Made by a program: the position numbers and the translations under genes. DNA of 64,000 bases from contig JAGTJL010000008.1 of the NCBI GenBank assembly GCA_020746875.1, forward strand, positions 1,984,001 through 2,048,000, read 5' to 3'. The notes under the pieces were generated by a model. That model made no database searches, was not told the DNA's origin, and saw only the letters and a list, made by a program, of their open reading frames with translations. Shown piece after piece: positions 46,970 through 58,326 of this stretch. The first letter of the stretch is position 1. Each line of letters opens with the position of its first letter. The DNA is from Rhexocercosporidium sp. MPI-PUGE-AT-0058. Its lineage: Eukaryota; Ascomycota; Leotiomycetes; Helotiales.

Positions 46970-48255
46970 CTAAATGCTTCTCTTTGCAAAGACCCTGATT
47001 CTCTTCACACCTCCATCGGGTATCATAACCAGCTTCACATGAGTAAATGGTTTATCTTTCACCAAAGATTCAAACTCATGCTTCTTGTCCGGACCACACT
47101 TGCTAGGCGCAACGACATCCGTCCAGCCATCAGCCAGTGCTCCAGGTTCTCCTTCTCCACTCCAATCGATAGCCTCCACCTTGGCTTTCTGAGGAAAGTT
47201 GCCTCTGAAGAACGCCGTGTCAACCAACAGGTTCTGGATGGTGCATTTGGCTCCAAGTCTGATGACAGCCCAATCCACATGATCCTTTCCTCTAGATCTC
47301 GAAGTCTCCCATCCATCACCCATATCCTTGCCTCGTCCTGGGAGAATGAGGTTGGAGATCACGCCGAAATGTTGGTCGCTGCAGGAAATAGCAACACCTC
47401 CATTTTGAGCGGCAGCCAGATCGAAAATAGCGTCCTTGTCCTCAGGAAACACTGGAACTGCGTGACCGAATAACCTGAACCTGGCAATGCCACCATCGGG
47501 GTACATGTTCAGTCTAACATGTGTGTAGGCTTTGGTGGTAGGGACATTCAACTTCCAGCCAAATCTCTGAGAAGGACCACATTCTTGCAACCCAAGAATA
47601 GTCTCCCACTTTCCCTTCTCTCCTTTCCAGCTCATGACTTCCTCGTCATCGGAGCTGAAGACACCCTCTACGGAGATAGCTGGGGCGTGGTTTCCAGAGA
47701 AGAAGGCAGTGTCAACTTCTATTCCTTCGACTGTTCCTGAGGCTACGCCTAGACGGATCACTACATAGTCGAATGGTGCTGTGTTGTGCCGGCGGGTTTC
47801 CCATCCATCGTACCAAGCTCCGGAATAGACCATCTTTCCAGGCTGTCTGATGGGAGGAGTGGGGGTCAACAGATTGGATGCTTCTGCGAACCACTCATCT
47901 GAAAATGAAAGCACTTTTCCTCCAAGTGCTGCAGAGATCAGATCTGGGTAAGTTAGCACATTGTCCTGAAGAGGTAATGAATCACGTGCAGTTGGAGGGG
48001 TTAAATCGAGGAGAGTTGGGGGCATCAAGACCGAGATTCTCTCTGGACTCCCGAGCTTGAAGCACAGTTGCCAGGAAGAGAATGTCTCAGCGCCTCACAT
48101 TTCCTCTCCAAGCACAGCAGGGTATAGCAGGAACACCAAAACAAAGAAAGCTTGTACTCACCAATGGTGGATGAACGAAAAGTGCCGTCGATCTTGTCCG
48201 CGGCCACGGGGGTAGCAGGCACAACATCAGTCTGGTACTCCGTCTCGAAAGTCAT
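46970..48255 (-). CDS. Allantoicase
   Basis: Allantoate amidinohydrolase (EC 3.5.3.4) splits allantoate into ureidoglycolate and urea in purine nitrogen salvage. Exons are 48255-48162 and 47943-46970 with phase-1 joining, giving 355 residues. The start at 48255 reads MTFETEYQTDVVP. Two homologous allantoicase repeats are visible. The first is LGGKVLSFSDEWFAEASNLL, YDGWETRRHN, DYVVIRLGVASG and DTAFFSGNH. The second is ISCSDQHFGVISNLILPG, DGWETSRSRGKDHVDWAVIRLG and DTAFFRGNFP. Each repeat ends in an HV(R/K)L..(Y/I)PDGG segment. The single intron is 218 bases (GTGAGTAC donor, GCTAAC branch, TTACCCAG acceptor), clearly longer than others here. The gene is transcribed away from the b561 gene. Nitrogen repression is expected from the pathway but was not tested for GATA sites. 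Confidence 0.95.
47944..48161 (-). other. Long 218-base intron in the allantoicase gene
   Basis: The donor GTGAGTAC follows the exon-1 G, and the acceptor ends CTTACCCAG after a GCTAAC branch-like motif. The joined codon is GAT, matching the conserved Asp before LISAALGG. The right part of the intron is open in the exon-2 frame, which can make a gene finder start the gene internally. Confidence 0.85.
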
Positions 48256-49106
48256 TCTGAAAGACAATTATTGGATGAATGCAACGAACGGTGTTTTGTG
48301 AGATTCGAAAGAAAGAAGAAGAAAAAAAGAAAAGAAAAGTAGTTCAAGCAAAGCCTTCCAGGTCCAGAAGAAAGTTTTCAGTTCCTATCGAGTAATAGAG
48401 GGAGGGGTTTTCGGTCGGGGCAGCTCCGATATCGATAAACCCCACCATTGGCGAGCAAGCAGTCAGTGCTGATGGCAGCCATTCACGCCGCGGGTTCCTA
48501 CGGGAGGCGGAATTTACAGTAGCTGTTTTGTTTCTTGTATTAGTCAGCTCAAACAAGAATAAATACATGAATGTAAATGTAAATGTAAATGTAAATGTAA
48601 ATGTAAATGTAAATGTAAATGTAAATGTAAATGTAAACCTCGGCAGATATTGCTCAACCTCCTCCCGATAATGATAACATCCGTTACATTTCTTGCTAAT
48701 GTTGATGGCGCAATCAACGATATGCGATATGCGTACCGTAGCACGAAGTTCTGATTCCGCTTACTATTCCAGCTCCGTGATTGGTCCAAGCTAAGGTGGT
48801 AGCGTCATTGAGGGGAACCGGCTGGAACTCCCCTGCTTGTGCCTTTTGCCGTGCTCGTGCATTGAAATGTCCTCTGCAAGGTCGGGGTACTTCTTTGCAT
48901 CACCACCAACCACCACCACCACCACTTCCTCGCAGTACGACTCTGTCTTTGACTGCATCTGCCTGCCGCCTTGAAGAAGACTGCGTCCCCAAGAAGCTGA
49001 AGAAGACGACCGAGAAGGACACTTGCTGACTTTATTCTCTACTCTACCCCTCTCGACGAAGCACCACGGAAGATTTCCAGATTTTGAGAATTTAGACTCG
49101 GTCAAG
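48256..49106. other. Divergent promoter, allantoicase and b561 genes
   Basis: An 850-base gap between two genes pointing away from each other, with a hexamer repeat described separately. CA-rich CCACCA-type repeats near 48900-48930 lie in the probable leader of the b561 gene. No other coding sequence is seen. Confidence 0.6.
48571..48636. repeat. (ATGTAA)11 hexamer array
   Basis: Eleven perfect copies of ATGTAA (66 bases), in the shared promoter of the divergent allantoicase and b561 genes. It is not a telomere repeat (TTAGGG type). Perfect copies imply recent expansion and probable length variation. Confidence 0.97.
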
Positions 49107-49938
49107 ATGGCTTCAGCTACCGGAATTCCCGAAACTACTCTGATCCCTCGAGAAGGGAATGGAGAAGACGAGCCTCTTCTCGGACGAGCGGGTGATGCAG
49201 CTCAAGGAGAAGGCAAACCAATCTACTACAATCTGATCATCGGTATGACCTACTCCTCCTCCTCCTCCTCCACCAACCTCGCAGAACCCCCACTAATACT
49301 CCTCAGGCACCGCAATAATCGCACAGGCCGGCATCCTCCTCTTAACCGCCTCCGTCTGGGCCAGTGTCTTCCTCAACCCGCGCATCCTCTTCTCCGCCCA
49401 CCCTCTCCTCAACTCGGGCGGTCTCCTCATCCTCACTCAATCCATCCTCCTCCTCCAACCAACCCACACCCCCGAGCAGAAGCGCAAGGGTACAGTCTCG
49501 CATTTCATTCTCAATAACCTTGCTCTCGACGCCTTGGTCGCTGGTCTCGTCATCATCGAATACAACAAGTTCTCGCACAATGGCACACATTTTGTATCTG
49601 CCCACGCCATCCTAGGTCTAAGTACCTATATCCTGCTGGGCATTCAGGCTTTGGTGGGCTTCTCGGCATATTATGTGCCACAACTGTACGGCAGTGTGGA
49701 CAAGGCGAAGTCGTTGTACAAGTGGCATCGAATGAGTGGATACTTGGTCCTAGTGCTAATGCTGGCGACAGTAGCTGCGGCTACTCAGACAGATTATAAC
49801 AAGAATGTCCTGGACATCAAGTTGTGGGCGATTTTGATCTCGGCTATTTTGGTCCTGGTTGGTGTCTTGCCTAGGATCAAGAAGCAGAAGCTTGGATTGT
49901 CGGGATCCGTGAAGCCGAGTGGTGCCTTTGGGCAATAG
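49107..49938 (+). CDS. Cytochrome b561-type membrane protein
   Basis: A multi-pass membrane protein of the cytochrome b561/ferric-reductase family, which carries electrons across membranes using two b hemes. Exons are 49107-49242 and 49307-49938, giving 255 residues. The N-terminus is soluble and contains DEPLLGR, a plausible dileucine sorting signal. Five hydrophobic segments follow. Candidate heme-ligand His occur in HPLLN, SHNG, SAHAILG and KWHRMSGY, the last three at the ends of predicted helices, as in the family. The final helix is followed by a basic KKQK tail. The start ATG has a purine (A) at -3 (GTCAAGATGG). The intron carries a CTC-repeat tract. The electron acceptor is unknown. 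Confidence 0.85.
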
Positions 49939-51102
49939 AATCACGGAGCGAGGATGGGGGAGAAGTAGAATTTTGCATTGGAGAGACAGGAGAGAGTCGA
50001 ATCTGCGGCTGTAGAGGAAGAATACCATTCATACTCGTAAATTTGGGGAAATTGGCATTGGACGGGCGTCATGAGTGGTTTTAGTACTGGATGAGCGTTG
50101 CATTTGGATATTGAATAAAGCATAATTTCAAGACCGCCCCTTTGCTTTTGATCTATATATTTGGTATTTCTCTATTGAATTGTCTTGTCCGGGTCTGTAA
50201 TGGACTCGCTGTACTTCTTCAGGTGAAAGCTGCATTAGAATTGAGTCTATGACTCTGTGATCTCTGTACAGTTCAAAGGTCGAGTGGTTTGCCAATTCAC
50301 AATCCCGAAGAAGTTTCGCTCAAGTGTTCTCTGAAAAGATGCACAAACAGCGCCTTTCCTATCGACCTGCTCAAGAAGATTCATCTCACCTCAGAACCTG
50401 CTACAACTTTTTGGAATGATAATCCACCCACGCGTTGGCCATCTTCTTCCTGCCCGACCTTTAGGGTTCGAGTAAATTTCTCTTCCGCTTGTTTACATTC
50501 ACTCACGGCTTCGCTTGTGAAGCACACACTCCGCTCCCACATAAATATCGCGACCTCGTCAACTTCCTTTTCCCGACAACAACTTCTTCAACCTACTCAT
50601 CTCTGTCACCAAGGCAAAGTGTCTAGGTAGAGGCGCGTTGGAACATCTTTTCACTTTTCTGATATCAAGACCAAGGGACTGGGTACTTCAAGCCCCGCTC
50701 CTGAGTTTGAACTGACTGAAGTTCAGCGATCGTCCCTGAGGAGACTGAGATCGAGCCAACGTCAACATCCACAATTACTACGACTTCACGCCTCCACATC
50801 CTCACACGGTCGAAGTCAGCGGCCACCGATCAACCTACGTCGACCTCCTTCGAATCATTTCAAGTTGGAGAAAACAGACTGAGCTCTTCAGATTCCTCTC
50901 TGCAAATTTGAACTTACTCCAGCTCAGTGTCAATACAATCGAAGAACAAAATCGAGCCTTCGTCACCAAACACACCTTCACACCTTGGTCTCACCACCGT
51001 ACCCAATCTACATCGATCTTCATCGAGTCGACAGCAACCTCACTAGGCTTCCAACACATCAACTTCGATCCACCCATCCTCATTCTCGAACTCATCTTCG
51101 AC
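49939..51102. other. Intergenic, long leader of the 2EXR gene
   Basis: No gene recognised. The last few hundred bases are CA- and CT-rich, typical of a fungal 5' leader, and stay open in the frame of the next gene back to 50908 without an ATG there. Confidence 0.5.
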
Positions 51103-52194
51103 ATGGCTAGTCAGGTGGTCCTCAACTCTCAGCGAGTTTCTACAAAGCTTGGGAGCGTTACTTCACCTTCAGCACCTAGCACACAAGCAGCACCCAGATC
51201 TTTGGCGGCCAATCCAAGAAAATCAAGATCCAAGGGCCCTCCAAACCCCACGAGGTTCACCAAGTTCCATCAATTCAAAAAGATCCCTCCCGAGATCCGC
51301 CTCAAGATATGGCGCTACACAATGAGACCACGGGTCATCCGCGCAGAATACCAGAACATCGATAGCGAGCTTGTCCACAAGGACGTAAGGCTATCAAGAT
51401 ACGTCCTCGATGCTGGTCCTGTCCCAACTGCCCTACGGGTGAACTCCGAGTCTCGCCAAGAAGCTCTGAAGTTCTACAATTTGGTCAAGGCCAAGTTACC
51501 AGTCAAAACCTTGGAGAGAGACGGCGAGAGACTTCCTCCTGGAGCCCAACCACCAAAAATGCCAGCATGGCTCGATGTAAAAATCTACGTCAACCCCAGC
51601 TCGGATGTCTTCTTCTTCGTCAATTTCCCCTCGACTCTTGAATTCCTCACCTACTTCCGCCGAATCTCTAGACCTTCCATCGGTGGCATCCCGCTCAACA
51701 ACCCCATCAAGCACATCGCTCTCGTAGGAGAAGATACCCAGCGCTTCAGAACCTCCGGTCGCACAGACCTGTTCTATCTCCTGTGCATGGAGCATCCCAA
51801 GATCCAAACTATCAACATCGTCCTCGACAACAGCAAGTTCCGCGAGGATCCCAAGCCGGAAACTTACTCCTTGTGGAAAGTGGATCCACTGCCGGAGGAC
51901 TCGATGAGGGGTGGTGGCCAGCATGGAGGGAGAGAGGTTAGGGAGCATTGCATTGATATCTTTAGGAATTTCTGGGAGGGGAAGAAGACCGTGAGGGATT
52001 TTGAGAATTGGTTGGCTTGGAGGGAGATGAATAAGGGGTGGACGCCTCCGAAGGTGATGTTGAAGAGCATTGCTAAGGTTCAGAGATTGCCGCCTGTGAA
52101 GAGGGTTACTAAGGTTGTGGTCGAAGTTGAAACGGGTTCTGAATCTGGGTCCGAAGACGAAGATGGTAAGAGTACAAGCCAGGCCAGCTCTTGA
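51103..52194 (+). CDS. 2EXR-domain protein
   Basis: An intronless 363-residue protein with the fungal 2EXR domain. FHQFKKIPPEIRLKIWRYTMRPRVI carries the first hallmark, and ALRVNSESRQEALKFY carries the second (resembling R..SRxEaL..Y). Downstream is a hydrophobic core (DVFFFVNFPSTLEFLTYF) and a lysine-rich C-terminus with an acidic Ser stretch (GSESGSEDEDG). The ATG at 51103 is the first in frame; sequence upstream is open but is unlikely to be coding. 2EXR proteins are highly expanded in Pezizomycotina and resemble F-box-like proteins, but no function is established. No signal peptide, so intracellular. The Ser/Thr-rich basic N-terminus is probably disordered. Confidence 0.88.
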   Translation: MASQVVLNSQRVSTKLGSVTSPSAPSTQAAPRSLAANPRKSRSKGPPNPTRFTKFHQFKKIPPEIRLKIWRYTMRPRVIRAEYQNIDSELVHKDVRLSRYVLDAGPVPTALRVNSESRQEALKFYNLVKAKLPVKTLERDGERLPPGAQPPKMPAWLDVKIYVNPSSDVFFFVNFPSTLEFLTYFRRISRPSIGGIPLNNPIKHIALVGEDTQRFRTSGRTDLFYLLCMEHPKIQTINIVLDNSKFREDPKPETYSLWKVDPLPEDSMRGGGQHGGREVREHCIDIFRNFWEGKKTVRDFENWLAWREMNKGWTPPKVMLKSIAKVQRLPPVKRVTKVVVEVETGSESGSEDEDGKSTSQASS

Positions 52195-52683
52195 CGGTCC
52201 TAGACCCAAGCAGTCTTATTTTCCCATAGTTGCGGAGAGTGGAGTGGGAGTGCGAAGGGGAAGAATGTATCATAGCATAGAACGGAGTGGATTTCTTTGG
52301 AAATTCCACCCATCTCAAATGAAAGTGATGCATATCTAACCCCGGGAGCATGTTATCTAACTTTCTGCCAAATTGATAAGCAAACTAGACGTTTTTCGCA
52401 CAAGCGTGAATAGTGAATGTTAGGAGGATATTATTTCGCAATGTAAGGTTCTGGGGAGTTGATTGAGATATTTTTATGCTCGCTTAGTCTTGAATGGGAC
52501 CATCTCAACACCCCCATCTCTATCTCTATCTCCATCTCCTATCTCCTTTCTAGAGCCGGAATCCGTTCACGCCTATTCAGCTATTCTTATACAAATATCT
52601 TTGATACCAAACTTCCCATTGTCGTTTCCATACACCAACCTCATCTTTGACTCGTAAGTCAAGTTCGCCACAGTCTGCTCTAC
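52195..52683. other. Intergenic, convergent 3' ends
   Basis: No gene. It includes an imperfect (ATCTCT)n tract near 52515-52547. Confidence 0.5.
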
Positions 52684-53867
52684 TCAACCTCCAGAGCTGA
52701 AGTTAGATCGGCCACACCCGAAACTTAATCCTTCCTTCCTCTGGCTGGCTCCCTTGATCATCGTGCTCAAGTCCACAACCGGTAGACTGTTCAACCTACA
52801 ATTTCCAACAAAGTTAGCCACTGCATCTCTCATCCCTCATCTCACCTCCTAAAAATAAAAATACAATTTAAACAAGTCAACATACCCCCAAGGCAAATCC
52901 AACGTAGCGAAAATAATCGCGGCCAAAAGATATCACCCCATCATAGCCGCCACGAAGAACGACCCGCCAGCCCCCTTCAACAGCGTCGCCCCAACACTCA
53001 TACCCAGAGCGGTGGTCCAGAATGAAGCGGCAGCGAGCACGAAGCCGAGGGAGGCGCCCATGAAGACGAAGACGAAGATTAGATTGGTGCGTAAGGAGCA
53101 GATTAAGTAGATGAAGGCGAAGGAGGAGGCGAATTCGGGGGTTTCTGGGGGGAAGGGGAAAGGGAGAGTTACGGGTTGGCGTTCCGTCCGAGCTAAAGGC
53201 TGCGATAGCGCCGTAGAAGGGTTGGAATGTCGCGGCGAAGGTTAGGAAGTGTGCGCCGTAACCTGTTCGATTATCAGCAACAAAAACGTGGGACGCTTTA
53301 TCCTTGATCTTCTTAATTCATGACTTGAATCGCAGGGAGTGAAGTAAGGAGAAGGCGAGGGAGGAAGGTAAATGGAAACATACTCATGAACACGACGCTG
53401 GGGAAGGTATTGCCGAGGAAGAATTCGAGGAGGCCACCGAAGAACCAATTTGCTCATCTGTTTGGTGATTTTGTTAGTATAGTTGCGTACCTCCTTGAAA
53501 GAAAGGAGGGTATTGATCAGAGTTCCAGGATTTGAGAGGTAGACATACGCAGTTGCACTGAGACCAGTAACGCCTCCCCAGCCCATCAATTCAATAGATA
53601 GAGGAGTCAGAGCAACGACGAAACCAACAACAGCACTACATTCAACACTTCCGTCAGTCTGAAGCTTTTGAAAGATGGGATAATGGGGGACGCTGCTACG
53701 GACAGTGGAGTTGGGTTTCCGAATGTGTTGCGCAGGTCACCATGGACGTTGTTCTCGGGACTGAGATAGAGCTTCTCGAAGAGCTCAGGGGAGATGCTGA
53801 GTGATTCCATGCGATTGAGATCTGCTCCGTTGGGGTAGCCGCTGCTGCTGGAGTTTTGGCCGTTCAT
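52684..53867 (-). pseudogene. GPR1/FUN34/YaaH acetate-transporter family, nonsense codon
   Basis: The family moves acetate and possibly ammonium through six helices. From the ATG at 53867 come an N-terminal tail, the family NPTPL motif joined to AVVGFVVAL, GWGGVTGLSATA, and ANWFFGGLLEFFLGNTFPSVVF (the GG..E...GNTFP signature). After them come FLTFAATFQPFYGAIAAF, TPEFASSFAFIYL and a TALGMSVGATLLKGAGG helix. The last helix reads MMG, then TGA, then YLLAAIIFATLDLP; the family has Trp at that place, so TGA (plus-strand complement at 52934-52936) looks like a nonsense mutation. After one more intron the frame ends in VDLSTMIKGASQRK, as expected. One join needs a 28-base intron (GTAACT to CCCAG, about 53152-53179), far below the usual minimum, which otherwise is a frameshift. 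Recently lost or mis-sequenced. Confidence 0.75.
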
Positions 53868-55665
53868 TGTGACTTGCTGATGACTTTTGGTAAGGGGATG
53901 GGGCGAGGGTAAAGATGTAATATCAAGTAGAGGGAAAGCAACAATCAGCTATGCAGTTTCCGGGGGTGCGACAGTATTTGAACAAGTCCCAGATTCGACA
54001 AGGACACTACTGATAAGTAGCTAGTCTGAATGTTGTCACGATAACTAAAGTAAAGTAGGGTATATGGAAGAGCACCTTGTCTTCTTTCCCAGCATCTAAT
54101 TTAGCATTGAAGACATAGGCACAGATCATCCACTAGGACTCATACCCAATCAAGAAAAGAAGAGCAATTCAACAGCAGTAATAGACGGGAAGAAAACTCG
54201 GCTTCTATCTCTCCTCCTCTTTCGGAATAAGACAGTACGTTATTACATTACCTACTAAGTAATTGGGTTAAGCTTCATATCATCTAGAGCAATGAACGAA
54301 TGACCGTTTAGGCCATTGGCGGGCATGGCCCGGAGCTGCAAAAGGAGCTAGACGAGAGCTGTAGGGACAATCTCCCAGGATCCCCCGCTTCCCCGGAATT
54401 TTGATGACTGGCGGTAACTTTCTAGCGCACTTACTTAGTACGATTCTCTTAAGCCAGTGTTGTTGTGGTGAGACTGGAGAGTTGCGAGAGGGAAGGTGCG
54501 GAAATATGCCGCCGCCAGCCACGGTATTCGGTACCAGTATTTCCAGAGATGGGAATGACACGTGACTCGAGCGATTTCTTCTATTGATGGTTCGAGGCCT
54601 GTCGGGGGTTAGTGTGGATGGGACGGAGGGCTGGGAAAACGATGATGGCTTCTTGTCGCTTGTTGATTCACTTGGTCGTGGAGGTTGAAGTCATACTCAT
54701 GCAAGTTGGCTTTACTAAAGATAAAAATAAGAACAAGAGTAAAGGTTAGCCAAGATGACATATGCCATGATCATAGCTGAGGAATGTATGTGCATTGTTA
54801 ACGACGTATCGTAGTCTTGTGACGAGAGATGCTGTAGCGTTTTCGTGTTTGATGCCGGCTTCAACACTGTTGCTCAATCTATTCCCTGTGTAGAACCAGT
54901 ATATATACAGCCCAGGGTGGACGTATGTTGCAGGAGCCCTGGTAGACGGTACCTTGAGACTGATTCAAATTTGCCGGTTGACTAGTTGCTGGTACCTAGA
55001 ATACAACTCGATTTCCTCCCTGGGTTGAGGGGCAACATATCTGTTGCCCAGGTTGGTAGTGCGACGCAGGAGGTGCCATTGTAGGAGATGCGTGAGCCTC
55101 TTGAAACATCGGTCGTCCAAACCTGCTGTTCTTGCTACTCATTTCAGCTTCCAAATCATAACAGCTTCCGAATCATTCAAGCTTCCAAATCATAACCACA
55201 TTGCTAGGCTTATTCCGGGTTAGGGGTCGGTTTAGGGATACTAGCCTTTATCGTGTGTACTGATATGCTGTTGGCGTAATTGAGGTAACTGATATGAAGT
55301 CTGGGGATGATACCTAGGACCAACCTCCACCACTTTTATACCTTAGGCACCCACGGTACCCTTGCTCACGCATATGTCTGCTCTTGACGTAGCGCTGGCA
55401 CGTCCTATTCGTCGTAAGGTTAGTTGTCATTTGTCGCGCTCAAAATCTCTAGCGTGGACCCGAATCCGTTCCTAATATCTCCATCCCCAAATCCTGTATG
55501 GGCGAGGCGTAGAGGCATGGTCATTTCACAAATATCACTTTCACGAGGCCCGAGGTTCGCGAATTTCGTAAGGTGTGAAATTGCAGTTGTTCTTAGCTCG
55601 TTATGCGACTAATTGTCCCACTGCCATGATGTAACACCGTCCCAGCCCGATGACAGAAGAATTGT
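53868..55665. other. Intergenic
   Basis: No convincing gene in about 1.8 kb. Short open frames lack motifs. A thrice-repeated AAATCATAAC/GCTTCCAAATC-like stretch near 55150-55200 is a minor direct repeat. Confidence 0.45.
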
Positions 55666-56406
55666 TCAAAATCCTGCAAAAGTTAGCCACGCTCAGTCCA
55701 CAGTTGCGAGGGGAAGTCGTACTAAGAGGAGTGAAGAACCATCTGTTCTTTCCAGACGTGTATCTCTCCTCCAAAGCCTTCTTTACGGTCTTCTTCGCAT
55801 CCTCCCGTTGAGAAACCTCCTTGAAAGTATCCGCAGTAACAACACCCTTCAGTCCCTCCAACTCGAGTGTGTATCTTGTTGGCATCAAGTGGTTGTAGTT
55901 GATGACCTTGATGAATGGCTTGACCTTGGATCGCTTGGTTTGACGGGCCTTGGACATGCGGCGGGTGATTTGCGAGGGGTAACGCTCAATACCGGCGACC
56001 AGGGCGTGAGGGTATGGGTGAGACTTGGTTCCAGAATCTTGTGGTTGAATCAAGACAACCTGCAGAGGTTCTTATCAGCACTGTCTCGTCGGATCATTCC
56101 ATCTCGAATCCTCTCGCTGCCATATCAAATATCTTCAACCTCGCCCCAGCGCGCGTTCTCGATCGATCTTGAATGGTGAAATGTACGGACCTTCTTGCCA
56201 GCATATCTGCCGCGGGTGATGATGGCAACACGGCCAACCTTGAGGACTACACGGCCAGAGTCAGTATATACGCATACTACATAAAGATGAAGGCCGTCGG
56301 GAGAGGATATTTCGGGCTATGGAGGGAGCGCAGAGTAATCGCAAGATACCACTGGCACCAATTCCACTTTAGAGAGATAGATGTAGGGGCGCAACTCACA
56401 CTTCAT
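55666..56406 (-). CDS. RPL27: 60S ribosomal protein L27 (eL27)
   Basis: A cytosolic large-subunit ribosomal protein of 135 residues in four exons: 56406-56400, 56246-56191, 56059-55723 and 55673-55666. Exon 1 encodes only Met-Lys and one base of Phe; the last exon encodes two bases of Arg, then Phe and the stop. Joined, the start is [21 protein letters not shown], split here by the first intron. Then come [61 protein letters not shown] and a C-terminus ending [10 protein letters not shown], all eL27 hallmarks. All phases agree. The first intron is about 153 bases, typical for the 5' intron of fungal ribosomal protein genes. Tiny terminal exons make this gene easy to mis-annotate. Confidence 0.95.
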
Positions 56407-58326
56407 CTCGACTGTCGTTGGTGTCGATGGTTTGTCGTGTTGTCGCTGTTCATTCAGTTTGAAATTTCAAAAGGCTCTGAGTGTGGTGCGCTCGCTAAGG
56501 TCACTGCGCTAGGGTGGGCTGTGGCTGATTAGCTGTGGCTGAGCGGCCGCTTCTCCGCCACTTCTCGATCTCGTGAGAGCCAGCCAGCCAGCCATCCAGC
56601 CCCAACTCCCGTCGTAAAAACTCAACTCTCATCGGTGACTGTCCTCTCAGAAGCTGTAAGATTCGGCCTTCCAGATCATGTTGAGCACTTGTCAAAAACT
56701 CAGCATCATCTGCAATCCGTAGGTAGATACAAGGTGATAGTGATCAGTGAACATCTTGGCGTAAGAAGTGATGTTCTGCCATGCCCCTCGTTACATCCTT
56801 CAAAAGCTGACTCAGCTTTCCAAGGCCAAGAAGCAAATGTTGATATTGGGAGATTGAAAACTGATACAGTGGTACCGTAGCGGTACACCCACCCTCAGCT
56901 TTGATCTCCTGACCACAAACCAATTTACGTCCGAGGCATTGAATGAACGCTATGGACATCGAGTGGATCCATCTTGATGGGAACCTAGTACGGAAGTACT
57001 GTAGGTCTGCCTGTTCACAGACCGGCCTCCTGTTGAGTCGGGCCAGGAGTCAACAACAGAAAGGTCTCAGTCCATGCCTGAGAACACTGGCACGATATTG
57101 CGTCCAATAAGTTTTTGAGCCATCTCAAATACCATAGAAAAGCAGCTGTCGTCCGAGCACTTAGCAGAGGCCCAGAGTAGGACCAAGCTGCACCCAGACA
57201 TGTTCAAGAATAGCAGCTGTATTTCATTACTTGACACGCACTACGGCCTTATCAGAATCAATAAGTCATAGCATGAACGTGTTTCAGTATTAAGCTTGTT
57301 TGCGCAAGAGCTTTGAACATTCAATCGAAGTCACGTGCAGTGATGCTTCAGCCTCCTGTGTCGCTTGTGCACCCGTTTCTGGCAACGCTTCAAACTCTGT
57401 TTGCTTGAACACAGACGTCCACTCCCTCTCAAAACTCAAAACAATCATGCCTACTGTAGAGCCTGGCGACAACGTTTCGAACCACTCCGCTCGAGCCATA
57501 CTGGATCTGATCCCTTCAAGGTTTTATCCATGATCACAAGTGGACCTTCGCATGCTGCACGGCTCTGTATTGGTCGGCAAGTGTGAATCCGGGGAGGTGT
57601 TCGCAAGGCTAGGATCTCAGATCTGTTTAACCTTAGACTTGTTTCTTCGCCACTGGCCAGAGAACAGGATTTCCGTGCTTTACCGGTTTCAAACCCCGGC
57701 TGTGTTTTTGATTTCCAGACTCGCATCGAAACCCTGTGATGATCCAGAGCTTATTCTCGCATCAGATTCCTCATTGGATCCATGTCGTTTGTCTGCACAG
57801 CCCATCAATACCCTCCTGTTTACTTCGTATGTCAACTCGGCTGTCGGACCACTCCTCAAAAGAGAGAAGTTTCCTAGAAAGCTTATCTGGTGTAGCTCAG
57901 AGACGAGGGCAAACTGTCAGAGATCATCCACAGCCTCTCTTGGCATGTCTCCATTTCCGTTGTTTACTCGTTCCCGGCCATACACTTTTGCTTCACTTGG
58001 ATGAAGATGGTAAACATGACCTCCTTCATGCAGCCAAGACGGCTCAAAGTAGTCATCCAGGTGATTAGTGCCGATAGGGGTTCCTCTATGTCGTTTCCAT
58101 GTTTCTTTTCCGAAAGCTGGGCATTGTTCACCGTGCTCGGATCCATCCCAAAAAGGTTGACAGCATGTGTACGATACATGTATAAGTAGAACGTAGTTCG
58201 CCGTGAATGTTTATTTTTTTATCATCATCGCATCCCAGCTCTTCATTCTATCAATCATTCTAATCTTTCTTCATTTCTTTATATCTCAAGACTTTTGCCG
58301 GCCACTAGTCCTTCCACACTTTCAAG
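56407..58326. other. Intergenic
   Basis: No gene recognised in 1.9 kb. Open frames at 57540-58004 and nearby lack domains or splice context. It contains the eL27 promoter on the left and the Egh16-like promoter on the right, with a CTTTCTTCATTTC-type pyrimidine tract just before the latter's ATG. Confidence 0.5.

Noticed and set aside
48571..48636. Hexamer array as an internal telomere sequence
   Set aside because: The unit is ATGTAA, which does not match fungal TTAGGG-type telomere repeats in either direction.
54590..54620. tRNA-like GGTTCGAGG stretch
   Set aside because: No matching acceptor, D or anticodon stems could be found around it.
57540..58004. Plus-strand open frame of 154 codons
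   Set aside because: No recognisable domain or splice structure, and it overlaps equally open frames on both strands.
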